This document shows positions 34,389-48,200 of a DNA stretch of 64,000 nucleotides, piece after piece. Under the pieces are notes generated by a model. It ran no database searches. It saw only the letters and a list, made by a program, of their open reading frames with translations, and was not told the DNA's origin. The stretch lies in contig NBBA01000013.1 in assembly GCA_002794785.1 (NCBI GenBank), positions 372,001 through 436,000 of the forward strand. The letters run 5' to 3'. Numbering within the stretch: the first letter of the stretch is position 1; every line of letters begins with the position of its first letter. Origin of the DNA: Coniferiporia sulphurascens. Lineage: Eukaryota > Basidiomycota > Agaricomycetes > Hymenochaetales > Hymenochaetaceae. Position numbers and translations under genes: made by a program.

Positions 34389-35103
34389 ATGAGCGTGTTG
34401 AGGACATTCAGGGCCGCCGACCTTTTCAAGTTCAATAATATGTGAGCATCTCATACTGTGGGTCGAATTTATTTTTTATGCTGAGAGAGGTCTTGAAGCA
34501 ATCTTGATGTGTGGACAGAAACATATGGTATTAGCTTTTACCTCTCCTACCTCTCTCGCTGGCCGGATCTGTGCTGCGTACAAGAAGCACCTAGTGGACG
34601 TATGATGGGCTATGGTGTGCCTTCTTCGATACTCATACCAAATTTCTGGTACACTAATGCTGTCCATAGTTGTGGGCAAAGCGGAAGGCCAGGGCACTGA
34701 ATGGCATGGACATGTCACTGCTCTGACCGTTGCCCCAGAATATCGTCACCTTTCTTTGGGACGCAAACTTATAAACCTCCTTGAGCTTGTCTCAGACGAG
34801 GCCTATCGTGGATTTTTCGTGGACTTGTATGTGCGGTGTAACAACGCCGTTGCAATAGGGATGTACGAAAAACTTGGGTATAGCGTTTATCGACGTGTAA
34901 GGGAGTATTATGGATCAGTCGGTCCTGGAGCAAAAGACGAAGAGGACGCGTTTGGTGAGAAAACCCCTCTGGATTAAATATTGTAACAAATTATTGAACA
35001 TGTTCTCTCAGATATGCGAAAGCCACTCTCACGAGATCCGCTACGTCGCTCGGTCAGAGCGAATGGGAAGGATCTCATTGTCAGCACACACGATGTCTCT
35101 TGA
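34389..35103 (+). CDS. NAA20: N-alpha-acetyltransferase NatB catalytic subunit
   Basis: Four exons (34389-34441, 34499-34614, 34670-34954, 35012-35103) give 181 residues. The N-terminus MSVLRTFRAADLFKFNNINL, then DVWTETYGISFYLSYLSRWP, is the hallmark of Naa20/Nat3. The GNAT fold follows, with HGHVTALTVAPEYRHLSLG (acetyl-CoA loop region), FVDLYVRCNN and MYEKLGYSVYRRVREYY. The C-terminal DMRKPLSRD also matches the family. With Naa25, NatB acetylates nascent proteins starting Met-Asp, Met-Glu, Met-Asn or Met-Gln on the ribosome. Length is normal (yeast Nat3 is about 195 residues). The three introns are 57, 55 and 57 nt. Confidence 0.95.
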
Positions 35104-35226
35104 GACTCCGAAAATTGCTACTCTAATTTTACACGTAATGGCTATTAATACAAGACTAACATGATAATGCAAACAACACGCTTACGTCCTACTTACAATA
35201 AAGGAAGACACGAGAAGACGAACAAG

Positions 35227-38200
35227 TTAGATTGACAGCGGTGGGGGTTCCTCTGGTCCTACTGCTAGACTTGCCAGCAGTTTATCGTAGAACGCGGACA
35301 GCTTTGAGCGGTCTTGACAGAAATTCTGCATTTGCAGTCTTAATGCTTCAGCTGCAGTGGCCGGTCGCTCTCCCCTACTCTTCGAGTTCGCGCCCGCGCG
35401 TCCGGGCCCCATTAGTCGATTCGTGAGGAAGAGAAACCCCTCAGCACCCCCGAGCACCTGTACGAAAGCGACGCCTGTGCGGTGCACAAATTGGGAATGT
35501 GTGAACGCGTTCCGACGGTATGAATAGAAGACATCCACACGACTCGGATACAAGTCCTTTGCCTCGATGTCGAGAATAAATCCGAAGTTATTTAGGAGTG
35601 CGTATTCAAAAAAGAATTGCACAGGCGTCACAACACTGGCATCTCCGTCCGCGCCCGCAAGTTGCAGGCGCTTCTCAAGGTCCGGTACAATGGGCGGTGG
35701 AAGCGCGAGGCGTACTGGAAAACAGCTTTGAAATGGATTGCACTCTCGGATGTCCGATATCTGCATGACGTATGCCTCGACGAGCTTTAGTCCGTACTTT
35801 TCGATCTTCGAACTCCATGCACGTAGCTGATCTTCAATGCACCGAGCGGTTGTGCCGAGCCAGTGCAGTTCAAAGTGAAACACATTTGCCGGGTTGTGAA
35901 TTAAATCGTAGTGCAAAATTACGCTTTCTGCTTGATCGCTCCTCTGCAAAAGGTAAATTAATGGATTGAGTATCTTTAATGATCGAAAGAATGAAAGTGC
36001 GGGACCTTGTTCGGATCGACGTCCATAACCATCGTCTGGCTGAGCACAAGGCGCTTACGAATTCTCTTGTTTCCAAGTGCGCCTTTTGTTGCGCCACCTG
36101 GATAGTAGGTCAATGGTCGTCCGTCCTTGTCTTCGACGGTCGGATGACGCGTCACCGAAGACCTAAAACTCCATCCCCGCGCCGACTTCGGCGTTCGAGG
36201 GACTGCATATTCACTCTTCAAACGATAGAAATAATGCCTAAATGTAGTTAGCCTCCGTATATTCGAACCCGTGCTAAATAAATATAAATATAGCTTACCC
36301 GTCGAGAAAACCGTGCATTCCCCGACAATGCTCGAACAGGCCTTGCTCGAGTAGCTTTATTCCCCACTCCTGTGCTTGATCTCTTGTAGATACGTCCCGG
36401 AACTCCCTGCATAACCAAGTAGTAAAGTCATATCCCGTGAAAGAATCTTCGTATAGTCTCTTGTGCCACTTGTGGTCCTTGATCTGCAGGCCACGATCCT
36501 CGCGCATGAGTTTCGCCAGAGCTGGCAAGTTCATATCCGCGAGATCACGCTCACTCCTTATCTTCTTCCCCAGCGGACCTGAAGCCATGACCTCTTCGAG
36601 CTGAGACACAATATGCTCATCAACTACACTTGCTGTTGGACCAAGGTATGTCGGGAGGAAACGCAAGGGCGGGTAGATAATCCCCCTTTCTTTGTCAGCT
36701 GACAGCGCCCAACGGAGTTTTGACCACATTTCTGCGAGCTTGTCTGACCCAAGGAGGCGCGTTTCCTCATCGTTAAGCTTTTCACCCGACGCGCCTACGG
36801 TGGACGGTGGAGGCTCGAGGGTGGGGATCACGATGAAACGTGTTCGCCAATAGCGCAATGACTCGCTAAATTGCGGGTGCTCGTATCCCGCGATGAGCAT
36901 ATCAAGCCGATTCCAGCCGTAGTTCTCCAGACCGTTCGTCCCGAATGATGCAGAAAGCTCTGTATATCCGACACCGAGCTTCGGCCATACGAGACACTTG
37001 TAGCTGAACGGCGGTGCAGGCGGCATTCGTCTCACATACCTGCGTACCTGAATCGCTTCCCCAGTGTATGAAATGCGATGGATTTCATTACTCATGCTGA
37101 GGAACACGGGTTCAATACTGGTCGCGAAAATCTCGGATGCTCCTGCCGGCCTTGGCGTCTGCTCGTTGTCCAACAAAAAGTACTTTGAATTGCGGTCCCT
37201 CCTGGTGGATTCTCTTTCGGACGTCTTCGGGCGTATGATGAATTGAAATCCTTGAACAAGACGGAGGGATGCCATTCCCCTCATAACGACCAATGCCCAA
37301 GCCCTTCGCGCTTCGTCGATACCCTCTTTACCCGTCGTCGGATTTTTTACGAGGAAAGATTTCATTTCCGGAGGATCAATGACGAATTCGTATGAGAAGA
37401 CATCATATGAGCTTTCCAGCTCAGACTTCGTAGGAAAATACTCAATAGTCAACGGTAAACATCCGGGAGTCACCATTGACTTCCACTTGATTTGATGTTT
37501 ATAAAACGGCTGGGGGAACATATGCTGCCAACGCGAAGCCAGAGAAGTCTGCGCATACGGCATCGTCACATTCGAGCGCAACGGGTTTGTCCTGACGTTC
37601 GGAGACGACGCAGCAGCAGACATATTTAATGACGTGATGGTGGAACGGCGCGGGATGTAAATCGGGTCCTCCCTCGATCGGGGGGAGGCTCCTATTGGAG
37701 AATGGCGTACGAATGTGTTACTGCGAGAAGAAGTGGAAATTTCTTCTTCCGAGTGTTGACTGAGCATCGAGCGCCGAGTAGGTGTATTCTGAATCGCCAT
37801 CGGTCTCGGTGTACGCGATTGAGGAGCCGATAAGGTAGCTGAGGTCGGGCGCTGGGTTGGGGTAGGGGTCGGTGTGCGTGAAGAATCAGGATGGGTTACT
37901 GCCTGAGGGGTTTCTGCGGCAGAAACACTACCAGATGAAGACTGACGTGAAGAAGCACGGAAGGGGTTAAATAACCAGGATGTTGATAATTTAGAGCCCA
38001 GAGAAAATCTGCTGGACGACTGCTCCGCCGTGTTCTTTTCCTCTGTACGAAAATTTTCTTCAGACTTGTCCGTCAGTATCGACGACGACGGCGAGCCTGC
38101 TACAGTCAACGAAGCTGAATCCTTTTCGTCGCCCTCCAATGGTAAATCCATGTATACCCTCCTTGGACTCTCCTCGATTGGAGCAATTCGAGGGGTAATG

Positions 38201-40438
38201 GTCGATGTTCGCTGAAGGACATAAGATGGACGTTTATCAAGGGCGTGCGAGCGTAGCGTGGAAGGATCCAGGATTATGGTAGCACCCGAAGATGGTGCAG
38301 AGTCCCTCCCTAGGTGTATGGGGGGATTCTTACGCAAAGCGAATCTTTCAAGGTCAAATCGTTCTATCTCCATCCGATGGGCTTCGTGGTGGTCAAAGGG
38401 GTTTTCGTCGACTGGAGTCTTTTCAAAGTCTATGCTTTCGGGCAAATAAGGCACGTTGATGCTGGCGAGCACGTCGTGCTCGAGCAGTCCAAGCATTTCA
38501 ATTTGGTGCATTCTCGCTCTGGCGACAAATCTGAATAGTAAGTACAGAACGTTAGTAGTGACAAAACAAACGCAATAAGCCATCTACCTATCCTGGCGAA
38601 AAGGCAAATCCATCTGCTGGTCCCAGAACGACATCGAAATCCAAAATGGCTCCCACCAAAAAATAGTCTTCTCTTTTCCTGGAATATCGCATGTGTCATC
38701 GTCGCCTCCCCACAGGGGATCATTGCTTCTCCAGCTGCTACGATGGAAGTCTGGACGAGCTTCGGGCTCAAACCCCTTAAACGAGAAAATAGGAGTCTCG
38801 TGCAAGGGAGGTTTGGCAAGAGAAACGACATCCAATCTGAAACCTTGATCCAACAATCTTGTTGTTGTCATTCGTAGAAGACGTTTACTAACCCGGTAAT
38901 AGCCCGTCCCCGGGGTGATGAGAATTATGGCAGCACCTGTGAGAGAGAGTGAACGATCAACATAATGAGTTTCCATAGGATTCAGTGCGAGGTTGAGCGC
39001 TTCAAGAATAGGTCCCTCATGGGCAAAAGAGATGCGACCGACTAGCTTCACCTCGGATGGGTTTACAATGTCTGTACCATAGTTCACCCCAAGAGATGCT
39101 CGGTGATAGTGATGTGTTAAGAGAATATCGCGCTGAAAAGCTACGAAAGACTCTTTCAGACCCGCGAGTGTCGGCTTCCAATTTTCTAAAACCTCGAGAT
39201 CTGTGATGACTTTAAAAAAGTCCTTGTACCACCGTCCATCGTCGTCTTGTCGGAGTGGACCCGCTGCATAGTCAATTTCCGAGTCCAGATAGAATACTCT
39301 TGATATCAGGGCAATCGTCACAATATGATCTGTGTCGGCTTCGCGCCAGCGCCGGAACAGAGCGGGTAAAAAAGAGTGCACAACTTTGTCTGTGTAACGC
39401 TCTCCGTCACCTGCAAACTCCCAAATCTCGCGGCAGACTTGTATGAATATCGTTACTTTGGCTGAAAGCGACCGATATATAGCCTTCGTCAAGGATGTAA
39501 CTAGTCCTGCTGAAGCCTTGTGCATAACAGCACGTATCAGCAATCACCTGCTTAGAGAGGAATACTGGCGCATACATTCTTTCCATCGATATATATGTTT
39601 TGTATTTTCCCCGTTGAAGATCCTACAAAACTTATTTCTTGACCAACATGGACGCATTGACCTTGCAGCTGTTTGCCTAACCTCCACATATCTGAGCGGC
39701 CCAGATATTGGTCTTGAAACACAATTTCAATGTAGTCAGAGCGCATTTTGGAACTGTCGACCTATTTGATATTTGTCCAATTGCAAACAGCGTCAGTTGA
39801 TTCATAATGCGCACCTTAGTTAATCTAACTGATGCATAGTTTCTCAAACCGAATGCGTCCGCGATGGTCTTTGAAACGGAAATCTAAATTAATTCTGTTA
39901 GCTCCTCGGAGCCGTTTAGAGTCAGGTACATGCTAACTTGCAAAGTATTTGAGTGACGATTCGTGTCATCTCCAGGTCTCTTCACAACGAAGAGAAACCC
40001 GTCCCTCTCCCAACAGTCATCATCATCCTTATCCCCAGCCACCTCCACCACGCGCACCATGTCACCCTCTGCAACGCCCGGCCAAAATTCTGGATTAAGT
40101 ATCACATCAACTGGTGTCGTCGACGGGTTGTGGACCCATAGTGTCAGGTCTTTGGAGTTTCCGACGATGAGGGGATTAACCAATATCGGCGAGCGCAGCA
40201 TGGATTGCACAGTATTGGACCGTTTTCGTCGATATGGGAAATCATTCTGAGACTCGGAGCGCGAGTTCGACATGACGAAGCCAGACAATTCATGTGGCAA
40301 GCAGAGCCCAGCACTAGAGACACCGACTCTGAGGACGCGTCGAGCCGTGCGTCGATCCTTCGTGAACTGTGCTTGCGATCCAGCACTTACGTAAGTCCTC
40401 GGCAGTACGCTTACTGGAATTCTGACCGCTGGAAACAT
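35227..40438 (-). CDS. IML1: IML1/DEPDC5, GAP subunit of the GATOR1/SEACIT complex
   Basis: Seven exons (40438-39938, 39883-39815, 39761-39576, 39516-38588, 38530-36299, 36237-36006, 35943-35227) give 1621 residues in constant phase, close to yeast Iml1 (1584). Landmarks in order: an N-terminal domain with FQDQYLGRSDMWRL; VTIFIQVCREIWEF; a SABA-like region with ITPGTGYYRV and EPFWISMSFW; a long Ser/Pro-rich insert; a DEP domain containing FTGYDFTTWLCREF...GFLDGHYFYRLKSEY, interrupted by intron 5; and a C-terminal domain with LHYDLIHNPANVFHFELHW. Iml1 with Npr2 and Npr3 acts as the GAP for Gtr1/RagA at the vacuole and represses TORC1 in nitrogen shortage. The start is uncertain: Met at 40438 or, shorter, MSNSRSESQ at 40273. 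A gtaagt donor near 40390 hints at possible 5' splicing. Confidence 0.93.
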
Positions 40439-40657
40439 TTTGTACAACTCAAAAAATGGGGCACAGGTCCTTCATGAGTCTACAAATTGTGCTGAAGGCA
40501 GGTCTTTTATTTTGAAATATTGCAGTCTGTATACATGGTAGGAGTAATAAGAGACTCGAGGTCCGAGTCATCGGCACGTGCTAAGCAGTGAACTCTAATT
40601 TTCAAATGGCAAAAGTCCGAATTTGTGCAGGACTCGAAGTACTCGTCCAGCATTTTC

Positions 40658-42150
40658 ATGAGCACTCACCCCGGCACTGGGCCTCCTCCGGCTGCGCCAG
40701 CAGCACCGTCTAGTGGTGTGCGGGCTGCTTTGCGATACACAGGCATCCCCGAGTCATGGGTCACCAAGCGGCCAAAGCTCCCGTCGCGCAACTGGCTCAT
40801 TTTCATTGGCGTCACGTCCTCTCTGCTGGGTCTTTATGCCTATGACCGCAAGAAATGTAAGGATATCCGTGTATCGTACATTAAACGCGTCGAGCACCTC
40901 GCACAGCAACCTATGGGGAGCATGGAACTTCCGCGAAAAGTGACTGTTTACGCGTGCAAGTGGCCGGGTGACGAGGATGCAAACCGAAGTCTGCGCTTCT
41001 TCAGGAAGTATCTCAAGGTATGGTGAATAGTCGCAGAGCACATCAACGCGTCAGCTAACCTCAAATATAGCCTATTCTGGTCGCTGCCGCAGTGGACTAC
41101 GATGTTAAAAATGGACGGCGTCATGGGGATCTCGCGCGACAGGTAGCTGAAAAAATCAAGACGCAACGCAGGATCGACGCCGGACTTGAAGAACCCGCAC
41201 CGTCCATTGTGCCCATCCCCAGCAAGCTCTCAAGGGAAGAAGAGAGATTGAGAGAGCTCGCAGGTGGTTCTGTAATAATAGGGAGGATGACGTTCAAGGA
41301 GTATATGGAAGGATTACGTCGTGGCTGGACGGAGTCTCCTGTCCGCGTTGACCGCGAAGACGCCCTTGCGCACATCCTAGAAAGTGATGGTCACTTCGAT
41401 GAGCCCGAATCGAACGACATATCGGAGCTGGAGGGCGAACCCATCCCCACAGCCTCGCGGTTGATGTCCCAACAAAATGCGCTGGCATTCTCTCCTCTGA
41501 AGCAAACTTCCTCCTCATCGCCTTCTGGATCCTCTCTTTTCCCTTCGTCAAACGATATTCCCCCACCTATGACTATCCCTCCCCAGCCTCCTCTTCTGCT
41601 TGTACCTTTCACCAATCATATCGGATTCAAGCAAATTCCAATTATGATTGCTGACTTCTTCAACCAGCGTGCCAAGGTCGCTGCAGGCTCGGAAGCTGCT
41701 TATCGTCTTATCATGAACCAGAGGCGGCCCATAGTAGCTCCCTTATCCACGCCGAGCCCTGCCCCTCTTTTCTCACCCGACGAGCGTCGACCAGAAACCG
41801 ATCTTGACTTTGACCGTTTGGGCGAATCGTATTATCAGAGCTCGCTCTCTTCCTTCCTGCCCGATATTGCCAAGGCACGTGAGGAGTACTATTCATCGCT
41901 TTCCGGGAGGCTCGCAACGGCGCGTGCTCTGGCACGCGGAGAACGCGAGCCGACCAAGGAGGAGCAGAGCCATCCTCCCCCGAGTGAAGTTGAACTACGA
42001 GCAGAACGAATGAAGAAGGAGATGCGCTGGAGAAATGACGAAGAAGGATGGAAAATTATTCGACCCGAGGAGAATGTCGCATGGGATGAAAGGTTCAGGG
42101 ACGGGCTGACGATTTTCGTAGATTCATCTGAGGATAATGTTTCGCACTAG
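40658..42150 (+). CDS. TIM54: Mitochondrial inner-membrane translocase subunit Tim54
   Basis: Two exons, 40658-41017 and 41071-42150, give 479 residues. A Pro/Ala-rich N-terminus leads into GIPESWVTKRPKLPSRNWLI, then one membrane span (FIGVTSSLLGLYAY). After this comes DRKKCKDIRVSYIKRVEHLA and VTVYACKWPGDED, all characteristic of Tim54. FTNHIGFKQIPIMIADFFNQ and the C-terminal GWKIIRPEENVAWDERF also fit. Tim54 belongs to the TIM22 complex, which inserts carrier proteins into the inner membrane. The middle holds a Ser/Pro-rich insertion. The gene is divergent from IML1 (219 bp between starts) and convergent with HFM1, with only 69 bp between the stop codons. Confidence 0.93.
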
Positions 42151-42219
42151 ATTTTTTTACAGTATAATATACCTAATTTGCATCGTCCATGTTCAGTTAA
42201 TTCACACTCCAACAAATGC

Positions 42220-45200
42220 TTAAGTTCCGATTATTCTGACTGAACCGCTGTTCGTTAACCAGTCTTCGAATTCTGCCCAATCTTCCTCCCCCGTAAAATC
42301 GCATTCACGTCCATCGTTGTGAGAGGAACCAGAAGTCTTTACGCCCTGATGACCTCCTTCCAGGCTGCCTTCCAGAGAATCATTCGTGTTATTAATGGAG
42401 TCGTTGCCACGATATGCAGCCTGCGCGGTACCGCCAGCTCTACAGGGGGTTAAGACATCGAACATTGTCTCGTCCAGATCCAGAAAGGTGACATCATCAT
42501 GAGTGTCAGAGGGTTTGTGGCTAGCATCTTCAAAAGTATGGTGTGTGGGCGGCGACGAAGACAAGGATGAATCATGTAGAAAAAGCGGATCGCCGTCGTC
42601 TGAGATTGTTCGCGAATCAGAAAACAGCTTAGACTTTTTCACAGCTGATTGAGAGCAAATCATAGTGGAAGTAAAGCTTTGCGAATCATTGCACATTATT
42701 TTGCGCTTGTTGCTGACGCCTATGCCACTATTTCCGTCGGGGGATGGTGAATGGAGCTGTCCAGTGTTCTTATTGACAGTTAAGGAAGTGGATAAATTTT
42801 CAGTGTCGACGGTCAGCATGATGGCGTCCAGTTCTGAGTCCGAATAATCGGGTTCTGATGACTTTTCGTCCTTTCTTTTCTGTTTCCTTCGGGTCGTAGT
42901 CAAAAGCTCCTTTGGGCCTGGCATGTCATCAATGCTCTCATCGTCCCCTTTGTCCTCGTCTCTGATGTCCGCAAGTTCTAAATTGAAATTAACAGAGGTA
43001 CCCTGTTTTTGTTTGTGAGTCATTTTCACGTTGTCTTTAAGTTTGATACGCTGCCCTTCTGGGAGTCGGAGGGAGTTATTTACGCCAGTACTTTTGTGAA
43101 GAGATTCAAGCTGTTTGAAACTTCTGTCTTCTTTTATCTCCCTTTTAGGCACCGGTCTTTTCTTTTGGGGTTCGATGCCTTCTTGAATCGAAATTGCTTC
43201 CAGCGTCTGCTTCCCTGAACCAACATAAGATCGACTTAAGTTAGGAGAGTTATACTGACCTTTCTTCGGCTCGCCCGCCTGTTTTCTAGGCTCAGGCGCA
43301 GGTTTAGTCGTTCCCTCACGGCAGCTATGCAGGCATGTAAATGTTAGTGGTCACAAGACAGAATCGCTACGCACCAGAGATGTCTACACTTCTGTTTGTC
43401 TCTACAAGCATGATTACACCTAAGAAAATCGATGAGCAGCGCAAAAAAGGCCCCTCCAGTGAAGACTGACGCGTAGTTGCCGTTTGATAACCTCCTTGGT
43501 TCCATCGGGTTCTTACTCGACGACTCATCGAGTGCATTAAGGAGCACGGAAGCTGAACTGACAGGCTGAGTTTTCTTCCGATATTGTTTATTATCTGTTC
43601 TATCGTCGGTAATGTCAAAGATTAAAAATGTCTCAAGCAAACCTAATGCTTCGTGCGTGACATCTTTCATCCTAAGCTCTTCCCCGTCGTCGTCGTCCAA
43701 GGTGTTATTCCAGAAGTCAGGGTCATCTTCGAGGCCATCAAGAAGCATCTCTTCTGATGTCTTCGGGTGGGTGTTCATGGTGGGATATTCCTTCGCAGAT
43801 ATTGAAGGTTTGTAAGTCTGCATGACGTTAATTCCAGCGATGTTCTCCTGGGACGAAGCATTAATGTTGAAGAAATAAAATCCAAGAAAAAATTTGGACC
43901 CACAGAACTAACGAACACACAGAGACTCTGACTGGGCTTTGATAATTCCGCAGTAACGGAAAACGACCTGCATTCAATAAGCGCTTTCGTCCTGTTATGC
44001 ATACGTTTAGAAACAAAACGAAAGTTAAGACATAATTAAGACAAGCTCACGCGATGCGCCTGAAGTCAATAAAATCCAAATCGGATGTTGTGGTAAGAAT
44101 ACTCGTCATTCCGAGTGAACGTGACCGCTGCTTGGACTTCGCCTTTCCAGCTGACGATTGGTGGACACGACATTCTATAGTAAGCTCGACGGACACTGGT
44201 TTTTTTCCGTTGTATGAAGTGATATCGTCGACATTAATCGTCAAGTCGTACTGGGGCAGATCTCGAACAAAAGCCAATACTTCATGGCCGAAAGGCGGTC
44301 GACGATTCAAAAGCTCAAATTTACCGCGATAAGATTAGCGTTACCCTACGGATTGCTGTAACTCACTAGCTCGATTCGAGTAGGGTCTTGGTTTTGAAGA
44401 ATCTGGAAAGACGTAATCCCATGCTCAGCGAGGACCTTCAAATTTCAAAAGGTGCGATTAATATGTGCGACAATGTCAGGTAACTGAACCAACTTTAAGA
44501 CTACCGGTGTATTAGTAAAAGGATGAGCGCATTCAACTAGAAGAGAAGTAGACACTTGACGCACGATTTCTCTCCTATGGAATCTATTTGCCTGAGTACG
44601 ACTGGTCTATCTTCCCAAGCTTTTGCGGTTAAGCAGCGGACTCTACCATAAATCATGATCGTGAGTGTTTTACTTCATAGAATAACAGAAGGCTCACAAT
44701 TCTAGACCGTGCTTCAGCTGTGCGCCGTTTTTCTTTACAATGGCGACCTCAACGACGACTAACGGATTAACATTAGAAGAGATAAGTATACGTTTGCTAA
44801 CGATAGACTCTACCCCGAGCAATGCGAGCTGTGTGACGGAAGACTGAGAGCGCATCAAGGGTAGGCTGACTGTCTGAGGTTTTATATTCAGGTGCGCTTA
44901 AGGAAATTCCGCCGAGGACGGCCTGCGCAATCCAACATACGTCAGGGAAGAGGTGATAGAGGGATGGGATAGCGCCTGACCTGGATGAGGATGAAGGCTT
45001 TGTCGGACGCTTTTTCGACTTTCTTGATTTTGTACCTCATCTCGAGATGATCTCTCATCTTGTTGTAAACCTGATTCATAGCCTATTAAATCAAATAGAA
45101 ATACATTCCTAGGAGCGCACACCTGCTTATCACCGCCGCGTAGTCTGACATCTCCTAATCTGTCGGTATGCCGTTTCCTGATGAGTATCTGGTGGATGCA

Positions 45201-48200
45201 CAATATAATTCACCCACTCTTCTACAGAGCTGATGACCTCGAGCTACAAACGTGTCAGTCTCAAGCCTGTTCAGCCATATGACTCCTCACTATCTCACGA
45301 ATACTAGGGCGCTCTGGAAGTTTTATGATACTCTCCATCTGGTAAGGACTCGTATCAGATTACATCTTAAAAAAATAGGGCCAGCTTACGGTGGTTTGAC
45401 GAACATAATACTAGAAAATAAACATTGACTAGGAAATAGTGACGAGATATGAAGACAGCTCACCTTGCTCATTATGTCACCGTATTTTGTTACGCTTAGC
45501 TCCGCGATCTCCTCCTCGCCTTCCGTTGCTATTAGTTCACTCGTCTTGAGTTTCTTGATCGACTGCAAAACCATATCATCGAGTCTTCCTTCCCAAGTCT
45601 GTTCTGCAGACTTCCCAATGTGATAATGAGTGGGATTTCTCTGGATTCTTTGGCGTAAAAAGGTATTTTTCAGCCAGCCTTTTGCGGACTGAACATTAGT
45701 AATCGTTCCTATTCCGATTTCTGAATTTAAGTGCTCAGACAGGTTCTGGTGTAGTGAGCTTTCAAGGACTGTTGTCCCTTGCGCAAGGTTCTTGTATTTT
45801 CTCTCCAACTCCTGTTCACATAAGATGATTGCTACGCCTTCTTTATCTGTGCGTAGGTCAGTAAAGTTACCTCATGTCAGACTATCGTAGTTACTCACCG
45901 AACTGTGGTCTGCCCTGGTACGGTGTGAAGATTTGGACCCAAATTACAAACGAACGAAAAACAAAATCACGCACTGCCCGACCTATCATTTGCACGATGT
46001 CCAGATCAGAATATTCTTGCCATGTGTTATTTTGGTACAGCTTGACACCCTTGATGACAACCGTATGTGCCGCTAGAGAAACAGATTCTCACCATGTTGG
46101 GCAGACACCGAACAAAAGTAACTCACGTAAGTTGACTCCAACGGCAAGAGTCTTTTGTATACAATCCTTCCAGGCACAGAAATATTAAAAAAGACAAATA
46201 TATAAACTCACCGAAGTGGCGGTCACTACTCGCAAAGAACCATCGAGGAACAGGGACTCCATTCCCCGTCGATCGTCAAGACTTAATCCGGCATGATGTA
46301 CGCCAATTCCCGACTTTACGAGTTCTTCTCGTTAATTAGTTTAAAGTTCTCGTGGGAAAAGAGAAAAGCCGTACTTTCCAGTCTCTTGTCGTCAAATGTC
46401 CGATTCACTCTATTCAAGGACCAGTCAGATGTGTCTTGATTAACCGAATTACCACTCACTGTCTTGGCTGAGCCCATGGTGTATTCTGTCGATTGGATAC
46501 CGTTTGTTCAAATTCTTTTAGAAGTTGTTCGGCCGTCGACAAGACTCCTGTGTAGAAAATGAGCATTGAAAGCAAAAGTATTGTCAACAGGAAATACCTT
46601 TTCTGGTGTTGCAGAAGATGAGGATAGGCTTCCCACACGCGTGCTGTTGAAGAACAGAATATAGCTTGAAGTCGAGCATGCGAGTAAATTGGAAGTCATT
46701 CTGATTCTTGCGAGGATAACCGTATACATGCCGCGTAATCTTACATGGCCGATATTCCTCACCGAACTGATGAGGAAATTAGTTTACGCCAAACTGACTT
46801 GAAAAATACAGTTCACAGTACGGACCTCGTATACTGTAGCTGAGGCTTCGGGGATCAGAGAAGAATTTCCTATCCAGTTGGCAACGTCACGAATGTTGGG
46901 GACCGTTGCAGAAACAAGAAGAAACCGGATGTCAAGACCCCGAGTTTTCATACGAGAGACTACCACTTCAAGAGTGCTGCCTCTCGACTCGTTCAAAATG
47001 TGGACCTGGTTATGCGATAAGTACACCCCAAGTCACATGTTTAGAATACTGGCTACCTCGTCCACCAAGAAAAGTTTAATTTCGGATAGGAACTCGCCGT
47101 GATCATGCCTGTGTGGATTTCAGCCTTTTCTTTGTCCACGAGTCAACGCAGACGCGTGAAAGAATGTACCAGCTACGGGTAAGGCTGTCCCATTTCTCGC
47201 TCTAATTATCATTCAGCCTTGATTCTGGTGCATGTTTGCGAAAACACCACACACCGTAGTTATTCTGGAACACAATACCTCGGTTAATCGCTATAAGTTA
47301 TTAAGAAGAAAAAGTTGAAGCAACCCACATAATTTTTGCTTTTTTTGCTTCAAGCCATGCAAACTTGCGCGTTTCCACCGTATCGCCGGTCATCTCACAG
47401 CCTAATCATACACAATTGCATCTTGGTCCCGTTAAGATTTGAGGAAGTACTAACATTTTATGCCAAGAGGATCAAATTTTGCTGTCCAGTCTCTGGTGCG
47501 CTCAGAACACAGCGCCTGGAAAGAGACGAGAGAGGTCAATGGGCGGATATGACACATCAAGTCCAGGGTAATTACCTTAGTGGGAGCCACATAAACGCAT
47601 TTGTGCGGAGAGTGATGTCCAGAAGCCATAAGCATATCGATGAGAGCCAGCTCAAAAAGTATAGTCTTGCCACTACCAGTGGGAGCTGCGGAAGTCTACG
47701 GTTATAGCATTTGACAAATGGTGAGAAAATGAGATTACCGCTGATAACCTAAGAAATCTTCATGAGCTATGAACGCAGAAGGGGATAATTGTACCACACC
47801 ATGTTTTCCTTTGACTGCATAATCTACAGTTCAGTAAATTAGTACCTAGCATGTTTCGCAGTTTGATGAATTCCTACAGTATCGAAACATTTTGATTGGA
47901 CAGCATTGAAGACGCCAAATTTGAACATCCCTCTGTAAATATCGGCTGTATGGAGTATCTGAGCCATTACTAGTCAAACACACGGAAGGCCAGCAAGCTT
48001 ACAAAGTTCAGATACAGGCCGCAAACGGAAGTTGTGCATGTTTCTTGGGTTGCTGCCTCTCGCGTTCTTCTGGGATGCGGGTAGAACGTTTCCGAGCGCT
48101 CTCTGGGAGCCGATGATACCCTGAGTATATGCACCTTGGGTGGGATACATAGCCATCCAATATACGTTTAACGTGTTTCAGCTTACGTTCAGCACCACTA

